DNA from: Prostheceraeus crozeri
Taxonomy: Eukaryota > Platyhelminthes > Polycladida > Euryleptidae
Direction: 5' to 3'
Assembly: GCA_907163375.1 (NCBI GenBank)
Contig: CAJQUW010013658.1
Location: 248,001 to 312,000, forward strand
DNA length: 64,000 nt
Made by a program: the position numbers and the translations under genes. Shown here in pieces: positions 1 to 10,125 of this stretch. Below the pieces are notes generated by a model that made no database searches, was not told the DNA's origin, and was given only the letters and a program-made list of their open reading frames with translations. Numbering within the stretch: the stretch's first letter is position 1; every line of letters begins with the position of its first letter.

Positions 1-1308
1 CCCGTATCATCCTGCTTTTCTTATTCGACGAGCTCATCGGGATTTGAAAATAAATGTTTTGTCAATAATTATAATCCATGTATAGATGTAAATATTTTAT
101 TCGAATTACAAGCAGAAATATTTAGAGAACAAACAAAAGGTTTACCTTCTATTGAAACTAACTATTGTATTTTTCCAGGTGATCCATTTATTAAATTTAT
201 GGATATTGTCAGTAAATATAATGATGTTGCGTATGTAGAATTAAATAAAGAAAATATGGTTATTATTGGTCATAATAATGTTTATGGATTCATTAGAGCA
301 GTTTTACCAATTAGCAATACTGATTGGATAGAAAATAAAATTATTAATTATATCAATATTAGAGAATTAGTTAAAAAATTAAAATCTTTTTCCAAAGAAA
401 AAATAAGATTATTTGTTGATGAACAAAACCAATATAATATTCACATAGAGAGTAAAAAACATAAAGAAGAATTATTATGCCAAGTATATTATAGAGATAC
501 AATTTATAAAAAAGAAACATCAGAAATGCCCCAAACATACGATAATGATACTTATATAGGATTATATTCAAACTTAAATATCAATTTATTAAAATCATAT
601 ATCAATGGTTTAGCTCAACAAGAAAAAATTTATATGTGGACAACACCTTATACTATTAACAATGACCATAATCATAATAATTTTAAAGAATCATATAATA
701 ATAATTTTAAAGAATCTTATAATAATAATGATGATAATATAGATGATGATAATATAGATGATGATTCTGAAACATCTGAAAAAGATGTGAATGGTAACAA
801 AGATTATAAAAATATTAGTAATTATAAAAATTTAAGTAAAGAAAAATTTATATCTCAACATGATATTTATACTACATATAATCAAAATTTATCTAAATTT
901 CATTTTCTTACAATTGAAAATAATAATGATGGAATAGTTGAAGATACTGTTAGACAACTATGTGTCGGGTCTACAAAATTTAAATTAGGATTTACATCTA
1001 ATCAATTTAAAATTTTATCATCTTTAATAAAAAATAAAAATGATTCAGATTATGGTGGTGTTATTAAATTTTCTAATAAAGATCAAAGACCAATATTTTT
1101 CTCTATTATATTATTATCTAATCACAAATATAATTTAGAATTAGATATTCCAATAGGAGAATGGCATCCTATCAGGGAATGGCATCCTATAACAAAAAGT
1201 GTAATTTATGATGTTGAAGAATCAATTTATGATGATGATGAAGAAACAATAGTTAGTGAAAATAAATTTAAATTATCCTTTGATAAAACGTTATATGATA
1301 AAACTTAA
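1..1308 (+). CDS. uncharacterised ORF of the virus fossil, open to the left edge
   Basis: The frame is open from base 1, so the start may lie outside the window; the first in-window ATG is at 199. I do not recognise the product. The middle is low-complexity and rich in Asn/Asp/Glu, including a duplicated FKESYNNN segment and a duplicated DDNI segment. Near the C-terminus an EWHPI segment is also duplicated, which looks like replication slippage. The flanks contain ordinary mixed hydrophobic/polar sequence, so this is probably a real viral gene and not chance. A structural or capsid-related role is possible from its position beside the polymerase, but nothing in the sequence proves it. Confidence 0.5.
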   Translation, partial: PVSSCFSYSTSSSGFENKCFVNNYNPCIDVNILFELQAEIFREQTKGLPSIETNYCIFPGDPFIKFMDIVSKYNDVAYVELNKENMVIIGHNNVYGFIRAVLPISNTDWIENKIINYINIRELVKKLKSFSKEKIRLFVDEQNQYNIHIESKKHKEELLCQVYYRDTIYKKETSEMPQTYDNDTYIGLYSNLNINLLKSYINGLAQQEKIYMWTTPYTINNDHNHNNFKESYNNNFKESYNNNDDNIDDDNIDDDSETSEKDVNGNKDYKNISNYKNLSKEKFISQHDIYTTYNQNLSKFHFLTIENNNDGIVEDTVRQLCVGSTKFKLGFTSNQFKILSSLIKNKNDSDYGGVIKFSNKDQRPIFFSIILLSNHKYNLELDIPIGEWHPIREWHPITKSVIYDVEESIYDDDEETIVSENKFKLSFDKTLYDKT

Positions 1309-1818
1309 TATGATAAAACTTAATGTGACAAAGAAAATAAAATAACTAAAGAACGTGAAATATATAATAATATAAAATGACTCTCAAGACCTTGATATTA
1401 GAATGTTTATATCTAAAATTAAAACACAAATTTTTTCTTTAAAAAATAAAAAATGGAATATACCAACTTTTATTGTAACTTATGTAAAAAAAGTTGCAAA
1501 CAAAAAGAAGTTATCAATCTCATTTACAAATTGCATTTACAAAATGTAGATCGAGTTGATGAAGGAAATATATTAAAATTAAATAATTATAAAAACTATC
1601 TAGAAACATTACCTACTGATATAAAAGTTAAAAAAATATTTGATTATTATTCACATTCGCAATATAAAAAAGTTTTTAATAGTGAAGATGAGTCCATACC
1701 CGATGAAAGATATTTATTTAATTATACAGATGAATTTAACGAAATAGATGAATTAAACGAAATTAAAAAAACAGATGAAGCTGTAACAAATACAAAATAT
1801 TTATTTAATGAATCTGTA

Positions 1819-1844
1819 CGAACCGAAGGTTCTAGGACTTCGCC
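1819..1844 (-). repeat. double-hairpin repeat, copy 1 (inside coding sequence)
   Basis: One of three near-identical GC-rich repeats of 26-27 bp in the virus fossil, here in reverse orientation. The consensus is two tandem mini-hairpins: stem GGGC/GCCC with loop GAA, then stem GAACC/GGTTC with loop TTC. This copy is read as protein (RTEGSRTS) without closing the frame. Confidence 0.8.
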
Positions 1845-3406
1845 AGTTAAACATAATGAAACCTATGAAACTTTTTATAATGTATTAACAAACTTTTTCA
1901 AAATATTTAAGAAATCTTTCAAATTTTATATGAATGTAGAAGTACTTTATACAAAAAATGGACCTGATGGAATTCCTGAAGAAATAATACAAGGACATTT
2001 TACAAATTCGCAAGAAATTCATAATGTAAATGATATACAACCCATATTTGAACAAATGATACTTAAATTAGAAAATTTTATAATTGAAGCCCAGTTACGT
2101 GAATCTGGTTAGAGATTTGTTAAAATACTATCTAAGAAAATAGTAATTGATAAATATAAAAATAATACTGGTGGTAGTTATGTTCCTTTACCTTTTCGTT
2201 CACCACAAATAATCAACATAAAAAATGAAGATGATTATTGTTTTCTGTGGAGTATTATAGCACATTTACATCCTGCAGAATATCACAAAGAAAGACTAAG
2301 TCATTATGACAAAAAAGAATATATAAATGAGTTTGATCTTTCGGATGGTTTCGATGAATTTCGATATGATTATAATAGGTTAATAAAGTTTCATAAAAAG
2401 AATAAAAATTTAATAGAAGTAAATGTTTTTGAATTAAATGTGAATTATGTTTCTATTGGTAATATTACTCCACTTTACTCGGATTCAAAAAATATTTATT
2501 TGAATAATAAAAATTTATGTCAATCAGAAATAGTATACAATAAAAGAGGAAATTACAGGCATCATAATATTTTTTACCAAGGAAAAATAATATGTACTGA
2601 AAAATTTGAAATTGTTAAAACACTATCACCAATAATGATTAATCATAATAATTATAAAGGACGTAATTATAATTATAATTATGATTACAATTATTCATCT
2701 TTATCTTTAGAATATCAACAAAAATTACAAAATTTAAATAAAAGTTTACAAAAATATAAAACAGATTATCAAAAACAATTAAAAATGTTACTACAAGAAT
2801 ATCACCATAAATATCAAAATAAGATAGAAATAATTCAAAAATTAAATGAAGAAAATAATGAAGAAAATTAAGACAATAAAGAATTAAATAATGAAGAAAA
2901 TGAAACCAATCAAAAAATGAATGAATGTTTAAAAAATGTCAACAACAATATAAAGAACAATATGATAAAGAATATATTTATCAGCTACAAATATTAAATC
3001 AAAATTATCAACAGTCTGAAAAAGATTTACAAAGATATATCGACTTAACACATGAAATATATCAAGATAAATTTGAAAAACTAGAACAAACAAAACAACC
3101 AGCACAAGCGAATATATTATATTATCAGGGTCATTTTATATTGTGTAAAGATGTTTCTATATTTACAAAAACTTCAGATAATGCTAATTTTCCCTGTCTC
3201 CAATGTATGACGAGCTTTAGAACTAAAGAAGAAATGAATAGACATTTGGAGAATTGGCAACAAAACGAAGCAGTTGAAAATACTTTTCCTAAAGATGATT
3301 ATTTAGAATACAGTAAATAGTATTTCAAAAATAAAGTACCCTTTACAATATATTGTGATTTCGAAGCATATAATGTTAACATAACGCAAAATTCTGATAA
3401 TGGTAC

Positions 3407-3433
3407 GGGCCAAGCCCTAGAACCTTCGGTTTG
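3407..3433 (+). repeat. double-hairpin repeat, copy 2 (polymerase region)
   Basis: Second copy, forward orientation, two or three mismatches from copy 3. It lies in the polymerase region and reads as ALEPSV in the local frame. The surrounding DNA is strongly AT-rich, so the GC island stands out. Confidence 0.8.
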
Positions 3434-6000
3434 TAAATATGAAAAAAGTGCACCTGAAAAAAGTGCATCTGAGCAAAGTAAAGAAAAATATTTATTTGAG
3501 CAAAAACCATTATGTTGGGGAATGTACATTCATTCAAATTATCCTGAATTATTTAAATCAGAATATTTTCAATACTATGGTGAAGATAGTTCAGAAATGT
3601 TTACAAAGAAAGTAGAAGAATTACAAGGTCGCTTTTCACAATTGCTTGAAACAAATATACCAATGCTTCCATTAACGGATGAAGAAAGAAAACATTTTTA
3701 TAATGAAATAAAATGTTTTTACTGTGGAAAAGGTTTTACAAATAATTATAAAACTGGCAGAGGTAGATATCTTGATAAGCGAAGCGGCGGCTCTGCCGAC
3801 AAAGTAAAAGATCATGATCATCTAAATGGATTATATAGAGGTGCAGCACATAATTCTTGTAATCTTAATGCTAATAAATTTAAATATAACTTTGTTCCTC
3901 TATATTTCTATAATGGTTCTAAATATGATTTCCATTTAATAATGAAAGATTTATTTTCATCTGGAAAATTACAACAACAACAAATAAATGTACTATGTAA
4001 ACAAGAAGAAGAATATTTTTCAATGCAATTAGGTTGTATTAGAATTTTAGATGCATTTAGATTTTTTACTCCTTATTCATTAGATGTTATGGGAAAAACT
4101 TTGAAACCTGAACAATGTAAAATATTAAATAAATATAATTTAAAGCCTTTAAGAGGCATATTTCCGTATGAATATATAACTGGAGATATAAATAGAATAA
4201 ATGAAAGAATGAAAGAACAAAAACTTCCTCCAATAAATAAATTTAAATCAACATTAAAACAATCACAATTATCTGAAGAAGACTATGCAGAAGCTGAAAA
4301 AAATTGGAGAGAGTTAAATTGTAGAACAATGTATGATTATACAATGAAATATCTTCAGATAGATGTATTAATCCTTGCTGATCTTTTTGAAAACTTTCGT
4401 GACATGTGTTTAGAATATTACGGAATATATCCATGTTATTGTTATTCTACACCAGGTTTAACATGGTTAGCAGGATTAAAACATACTGGTGTTAAACTTA
4501 AACATTATAAAGAAAATACATATGATAAATTATTATTTTTTGAATCTGGTATTAGAGGTGGAGTTTCATCAGTTTTAGGTAATAGATATGTTAAATGTTA
4601 TAATAAAAAAGTAAATCCTGATGATTATGGAATAATGAAACCTTTATCTCCAGAAGAAAGCGATCACTTTATAAAATTGTTTAATCAAAATATAGAAGGA
4701 CTTATATCAAATGAAGTTAGTCAAGCAGCAGTTGATGAAATCATGAGAGAAAACTATTTGTTATATTATGATTTTAATAGCTTATATTCTTCTTGCATGA
4801 TACAAGAATTACCAACAGGTGAAATGACATGGTGTAATATTCTTGATTATCAAAAAAACATGATGGAAATTATAATTTTGGTTATATATATGAAGTTGAT
4901 TTAGCATACCCCGATTGTATAAAAGTGCAACAAAATATTTTCCTTTCTGTCCCGAAAACAAAATTCCCAATATAGAAGATTTTTCAGATTATCAAAAGTC
5001 TATAATTCCTAAGAAATACAGACCAACAAAAAAACTTATGTTAACACAAGGTAATAAAGGAAAGTATGTTGTTGAAGGAAGAATGCTAGATTGGTATTTA
5101 GAACATGGAATGATTCTCACTAAAATACATCGAAAACTAGGGTATAGAAAATCTAAATGGTTAAAAAATTATATAGAGTTCAATATTGAAAAACGTAAAA
5201 TAGCTAAAAGAAATAAAGATGATTTTGGAAACGTGTTCTTCAAATTAATGAATAATGCATTTTATGGTAAGACTTTAGAAAAATGTGCGGAATAGACAAA
5301 ATATTGAAATAGTTTATGATAGAGATAGGTTTCAAAATTTAACAAGGAAACCTACATATAAAAGAACTACTAGATTTAGTAATAATCTATGTGCTGTACA
5401 TTTACGTCGAATCAGCGTAAAACATGATAAGTTTAATTTTATAGGATTCACTATATTAGAATTAGCTAAACTATTTATGTATAAATTTATATATGATTAT
5501 TTAGCACCTACTTATGGCAAAAACTATAAATTATACTTTACAGATACCGATTCTGTTTTCTTAGAATTAACAATACCGTATAATTCTTCACTTGATAAAG
5601 AAATAGATAAAATAAAAGATATCATTCATCCTTCTGATTTATTTAAAGTGAAAGATGAATTAGAAGGAAATGAAGATTTCATAACAGAAGCTATATTTTT
5701 AAAATCTAAATGTTATTGTTATAATACAACTAATAATATTAAAACACATAAAACATTAAAAGGAATTTCAAAGGCATCAGTGGCTAATCAAATAACATTT
5801 CAAGATCATATAATTGTATTATTTAATAATGAAATAAAAACAGCATGTAATTATAGACTTAATTCAAAGAAACATAAAATGTATTTAAAAGAAGAACATA
5901 AATTAGCATTAGACCCATTTGATGATAAAAGAAAAATTTTGCCTGATGGAATAACTACTGAACCTTTTTAATTTTCTAATTTCTAAGATAGACAAATTTG

Positions 6001-6032
<32 letters not shown>

Positions 6033-6093
6033 AAAAAATAAAATATTATAACACTATATTTGTATATTTTTTATCACTCGGTAAACAAATCTT

Positions 6094-6882
6094 CTATCTA
6101 CTTTCAGTCAGAGAACAATTGTTCGATAACTCTATCATGAATTTTTTATCAATATTAATTGTAATGAAGCCATAATCTTTTGACCAAGCATTGTTACACG
6201 ATTGTGTAAATTCATCTTTATTTCTTACGCATAAATCTCTTAACAAATCACTTAAGTTTCTTGCATTTATTTCAAATAGTATAAATATATTTGCATTCTT
6301 TCTAATAACACTTCCATCTAATGAATACATACTTTGTGTTAAATAAAAAACACTACAGTTATTATGTCTACCTCTTGTGAAATAATTTCTCTGAACTGAC
6401 TGATTTTTATCATTAACACAATCATCAAAAATTACACAATGTTTCATTCTTTTATCTAGTTTACTAGGATCTTGCATATTACCACTATCATCTATTAATT
6501 GTATCTTTATATGCTTATTTTTATTGGATTCAACTAACTGATTATTTTTTGCTGCTTCTTCACACCACGAACTTATTTCTTCTTCATCTTCAGATTTTTC
6601 ATATTCTTTGAATAATGAAGCAATTGCTGTTTTTTTAAGATTATTTTCAAATCCATATTTTAAAAATTGATAGACGATAAATAGATAAATTGATTCTCCT
6701 GTTGTTGTATAAATTATAAGATTGTTATAATCCATAAAGTTTGGTGTCGTTAATATTTTAAATAATAGATACGTTTTTCCACAACCTGATCTTTCACAAA
6801 TAACTGACAAAACTTTATTAGATAAATTTGGATGATGATTAAATTTGAGTTTTTTTTATTTAATGGTAGTACTTCACTCATT
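6094..6882 (-). pseudogene. A32-like (FtsK/HerA-type) genome-packaging ATPase region of the virus fossil
   Basis: A P-loop (SGCGKTYLL) is followed about 120 residues later by a Walker B-like strand (HCVIFDDC). After that come the NYFTRGRHNNCSVFYLTQS stretch and a C-terminal NIFILFEINARNL segment. This order and the 'GRHNN...YLTQS' sensor region are typical of the DNA-packaging ATPases of Polintons, adintoviruses, virophages and nucleocytoplasmic viruses, which pump DNA into the capsid. The gene is the first of the minus-strand set and converges on the polymerase. It is mostly readable; as part of a broken element I treat it as a fossil. Confidence 0.78.
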
Positions 6883-6950
6883 TTTTAATAAAAAATTTTA
6901 TTTTTATTTTAAAAGAAGAAAATTAAACTTCTCTAGCTTCGCGTGGGAGT

Positions 6951-7748
6951 TTATACCTCCCGAACCAAAAGATCTATCATAATCTCTTCACCTCCAAAAT
7001 TTATTTCTTGTCCTTTCTCATCAGTGATTCTAATGTTAATGTTGTTAATAGTTTTTCTTGTAATAGGGAAATATATTAATGTTTGGGGAATTACATTTAG
7101 TCTATAACCAATGGGTACAGTAAAAGCTGGAAAACTGAATATTAAATTTGACAATTTGCCATTTATATATCCTCCTTCAATAATGTCACAATGCACAACA
7201 ATTGAATTTATTTCAGTTATTTTTGGAATCTTCTCACTTAAATGATAACTATAGGTTTGTTTATTAAATCCTAATAGCTTTGACAATGATCTATCATGAT
7301 TAAAATCAACTTGATGATTTTCGTCTAAAGTGAGAGAAAATTTATTAACTGCCGGTTCAACTGCAAAATGTAATTGTTTCTTATCTTTAAATGGTATACC
7401 TAAATGTCTCTTAATTTCATTTGATATTGATTCAACTTCGTAAGAACCAGGAAGAAAAGTTAGTATTTTCCATGTTTTACCTTTATCAGTAGAATATCTA
7501 AATTGGTCATTCACATCTTTGTTAACGTTTTGAATAGTGTTAAATGTGGAGAAACTAGTCAATGCAATTTGATAATTTTTATTTTGTTCCAAATGTAGAA
7601 TGGGTTCTAAATTACAAGTGTGTGATGAAGTAGTTGTTATAATTTTTAACGTCGTACTAAATTTTGATGAACCCAAAATCTGTGTTAAATTTTCTAAATG
7701 ATTATTAATGTTGTCAAAATCTACTGATGATAATTCTCTCGAAGACAT
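6951..7748 (-). CDS. putative structural (minor capsid/penton-type) protein of the virus fossil
   Basis: A 265-codon open frame starts at an ATG preceded by an A-run. The product is rich in beta-strand-like segments, with no signal peptide or membrane segment. Blocks such as ITTTSSHTCNLEPILHLE, PGSYEVESISNEIKRHL and DRSLSKLLGF are familiar to me from a protein repeatedly found beside the ATPase in cnidarian and other invertebrate Polinton/adintovirus-like elements. By position it is a good candidate for a minor capsid/penton-like protein, but that role is inferred. The frame looks whole. Its stop codon lies in a short GC-rich dyad (6945-6961, stem GGGAG/CTCCC) that could end transcription between it and the ATPase. 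Confidence 0.6.
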   Translation of the reverse strand: MSSRELSSVDFDNINNHLENLTQILGSSKFSTTLKIITTTSSHTCNLEPILHLEQNKNYQIALTSFSTFNTIQNVNKDVNDQFRYSTDKGKTWKILTFLPGSYEVESISNEIKRHLGIPFKDKKQLHFAVEPAVNKFSLTLDENHQVDFNHDRSLSKLLGFNKQTYSYHLSEKIPKITEINSIVVHCDIIEGGYINGKLSNLIFSFPAFTVPIGYRLNVIPQTLIYFPITRKTINNINIRITDEKGQEINFGGEEIMIDLLVREV

Positions 7749-7790
7749 TTTTTAACTAAAAAATTAAAAACAACAACATATTTCAGCTAC

Positions 7791-7817
7791 GGGCGAAGCC
7801 CTAGAACCTTCGGTTCG
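7791..7817 (+). repeat. double-hairpin repeat, copy 3 (between minus-strand genes)
   Basis: Third copy with both stems perfect: GGGC/GCCC (loop GAA) and GAACC/GGTTC (loop TTC). It overlaps the 3' end of the 164-codon frame. Here it could also act as a transcription terminator or RNA-processing hairpin. Confidence 0.8.
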
Positions 7818-8295
7818 TTATACTTTTATAATCCTCTTCATTTAGAATCTTCTTTTCTAACAGTCTTTTCAATATAGCATGAATTTCATTGAAACTAGAA
7901 TTATGTCCTTCTTTTATTGCCGATATTAAAATATTTAATCTATTTAGTAATTCTTGTGGATCATCTGGTAAAAATACAGTTGTTTCTGTTTTAAAACCTT
8001 TCCCTACTTTAACTCCCGTTGATAATAAATTTTCTAATTGTTTATAACGTCTAAGAGATTTTGCTGCACCAACTCTATCTAACATAGCTTTATATTTTAT
8101 GAGATCTCCTACAGCATAACTTTTTAAATCTGCTCCTCTTAAAAGATCAACAAAATTTCTATCTAAACTAAAAGGAGATTCATCTGGTGAAAAAATTAAA
8201 CCTCGAAAAGGTTGTGGAAATATTTCTTTTTGTCCGAGATAAAATCTAGGTATTGTTTTTCCATCTATAAATGAAATAGAATGTTCAAATTGCAT
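7801..8295 (-). CDS. conserved virus-fossil protein of unknown function
   Basis: A 164-codon frame with an N-terminal hydrophobic/aromatic segment (PRFYLGQKEIFPQPFRG), a basic middle (AAKSLRRYKQLENLL) and a C-terminal block (FLPDDPQELLNRLNILI). That last block resembles a 'PSDPNEL..RL.LL' signature seen in small proteins that travel with Polinton/adintovirus-like polymerases in invertebrate genomes. No enzymatic motif is visible. It lies directly upstream, in the direction of transcription, of the 265-residue protein; the intervening 50 bases contain one of the three double-hairpin repeats, which also overlaps the end of this frame. A virion or scaffold role is a guess from context. Confidence 0.5.
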   Translation of the reverse strand: MQFEHSISFIDGKTIPRFYLGQKEIFPQPFRGLIFSPDESPFSLDRNFVDLLRGADLKSYAVGDLIKYKAMLDRVGAAKSLRRYKQLENLLSTGVKVGKGFKTETTVFLPDDPQELLNRLNILISAIKEGHNSSFNEIHAILKRLLEKKILNEEDYKSITNRRF

Positions 8296-8298
8296 AGA

Positions 8299-9476
8299 TT
8301 TTGGTAATTACTTATTAATGTTTGATTCTAGTAATCCATAGTCATCTAATATAGTTTTGTGCTCTGGATCTGTTAGATCAATTTGTTTATCATTATTTGT
8401 AAGTTCTTTTTCAAGAGTTTTAAATGGTTTCATAGTTTTTTCAAAATCAGTTTTTACTTGCTCGGTTTGCTGCATTTTTTCAAACATATCAGATTGAATA
8501 CCAGCTTTTATCATTCTGATTGAAGAAGATGATTTTCTTTCATAATATTTCTTTGTTTTATTAACTCTTCTAATTGTTTTATTCTTTTAAAATTATCAGC
8601 TCTAATTTTATCCATTTTTAAAATATAATATTTGAATTTTGTGGTAACATTGGAATACAACAAAAACATTTTACTGAACAAATTATTTTTTTATTGCTTT
8701 GTTGTCCAACATCTTTTCGTTTCAAGTTTTCTCGTTTTAAGTTTTGTTTAATAAAGTTTTGCTTCAATTTTCGCTTAAAGATTTTAGCTCTTCTAAAAAA
8801 ATTTTATCATTTTCTTCATTAGAAATTTTACCATCACTAAAAGTTTTACCATCACTAGAAATTTTGCCATTCTTTTTATTCTTATCATCAACTTTTTCTG
8901 ACTGTAATTGAAATGATATTTGATTTACTTCATTAGCTATTTCATCAAATTTTTCAATCTCATCTAACGTAATAACATTATCATCACATACTCTTTGAAA
9001 GTAGTAATGCAATTTGTCATAGACTTCTTTAATATGTAAATGCTTAGTTTTCAATGATTTTCGTTTCTTAGTTATTAAAGATTTATCTAACATTGTAACA
9101 AGTGAAGTTGCAAAACATCCGTACCTGTTAAAGCTGTAGCAACTACTGGAATTACTAAAACACCTGAAGATATAACAATTGTTAAAGCACCTAAACTTAT
9201 TGTTAAGAATATGCCAATTCCTTGTGTTACATTCTTAACATTAGACCATCTCTTTCTTAATTTTTTATAATGCTCTAATCTTAATAATAATTGAGATTCT
9301 TTATCTTTCATATAACGTACTCTGTCTTTATGTTTTTCTTTGTTCATTATTTCAATGTCCATTAAAGTAGAACTACGTTCATATGATAACGAAGGATATA
9401 TTCTTGCGGTTTCTTCCACTTTTATTCCTTCCATTTCTGAGATTTCTTCCATTTTTAAAGAAATATTTTTAGTCAC
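8299..9476 (-). pseudogene. block of small virus-fossil ORFs, one hydrophobic
   Basis: This minus-strand block carries short, lysine/glutamate-rich coding segments. The upstream part encodes a charged, helix-rich N-terminal region with LRKRWSNVKNVTQG, followed by a long hydrophobic stretch of about 35 residues (IFLTISLGALTIVI onward) that should span a membrane, and then a charged C-terminal domain (KEVYDKLHYYFQRVC). This charged-hydrophobic-charged layout is known to me from a protein that accompanies Polinton-type elements in cnidarians and other invertebrates; a membrane-active or minor virion role is plausible but unproven. The downstream part holds another short helical segment I do not recognise. 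The block is partly decayed. Confidence 0.45.
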
Positions 9477-9499
9477 ATAATTTTAGTTATCTCATATTT

Positions 9500-10125
9500 T
9501 AAAAACCTGAAAAATGGATTTAAAAGACGTTTTTAAAATTACCATTTTTTGATTTTCGGTGTCCTTGAACGGTCATGATTTTGGGAGTAAAATGTCATAA
9601 TCACAAATTTGAGATTCTTAACTTTTCTGATTTTACAGTGTCCTTGAACGGTCATGATTTTAAGGGGGTGAAAATTGTAATTCTCAAATTTTGAGATTCT
9701 TAACTTTTCTGATTTTACAGTGTCCTTGAACGGTCATGATTTTAAAGATGAAAAATGATCTTAATCTCAAATTTTAGATTCTTAACTTTTATGATTTTCG
9801 GTGTCCTTGAACGGTCATGATTTTGGGAGTAAAATGTCATAATCACAAATTTGAGATTTTGAAAAATTTGAAAAATTGGGTATTTTTAAAAACGCCTAAA
9901 TTTATGAATTTAGGTCTTAAAAACCTGAAAAAGGGTTCAACTTCATGAATTTATGTCGTTTTTAAAAATACCATTTTTTGAAGTTGTCTTGTCCTCAAAC
10001 GGTCTAAATTTATGAATTTAGGTCTTAAAAACCTGAAAAAGGGTTCAAATTCATGAATTTATGTCGTTTTTAAAAATACCAATTTTTCTGAATTTGTCTT
10101 GGCCTCAAACGGTCTTTTACCCATT
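9500..10125. repeat. iterated repeats at the right edge of the virus fossil
   Basis: Four direct repeats of about 80 bp (9550-9860) are followed by two of about 110-120 bp (9890-10113). All are AT-rich and each carries a short conserved core, GTCCTTGAACGGTC or the variant TCCTCAAACGGTC. Cores begin at 9561, 9640, 9722, 9803, 9991 and (variant GGCC) 10101. No coding potential. By position this is terminal or subterminal DNA of the element. Confidence 0.7.

Larger units (their letters stand above)
1453..5971 (+). pseudogene. protein-primed family B DNA polymerase region of the virus fossil
   Basis: This region encodes the replicative polymerase of the element together with its long N-terminal extension. 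An N-terminal CNLC/CKKSC-type cysteine cluster is visible first. Further on is an HNH/zinc-like block (CFYCGKGF, then KDHDHLNGLYRG and HNSCNLN) characteristic of polymerases from Polintons, adintoviruses and relatives. An exonuclease-type NGSKYDFHLI follows. The palm motifs come in order: motif A (YDFNSLYSS), motif B (NNAFYGK) and motif C (YFTDTDSVF). Proteins of this family copy linear DNA from a terminal-protein primer. The region as a whole is broken in about four or five places, so it is annotated as one fossil and not as separate genes. Two of the element's GC-rich double-hairpin repeats lie within it. Family assignment is firm; the exact sub-lineage is not. Confidence 0.85.
1..10125. mobile_element. 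Polinton/adintovirus-like integrated virus fossil
   Basis: This block is far more AT-rich than the DNA to its right and is densely coding. It has plus-strand genes to about 5.97 kb and minus-strand genes from about 6.09 to 9.48 kb, converging on a short AT dinucleotide run near 6.0 kb. Parts seen are a protein-primed family B DNA polymerase region, an A32-like packaging ATPase region, two proteins of the type that accompany these genes in invertebrate Polinton/adintovirus-like elements, a small hydrophobic protein, and a right-hand iterated-repeat zone (9.5-10.1 kb). The gene set and convergent layout give the assignment. No integrase, protease or recognisable major capsid gene is in the window; the left part may lie outside. 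It is broken, with roughly half a dozen breaks concentrated in the polymerase. Long readable stretches suggest moderate rather than great age. The right edge is placed by the end of the repeats and the change in composition. Confidence 0.75.
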
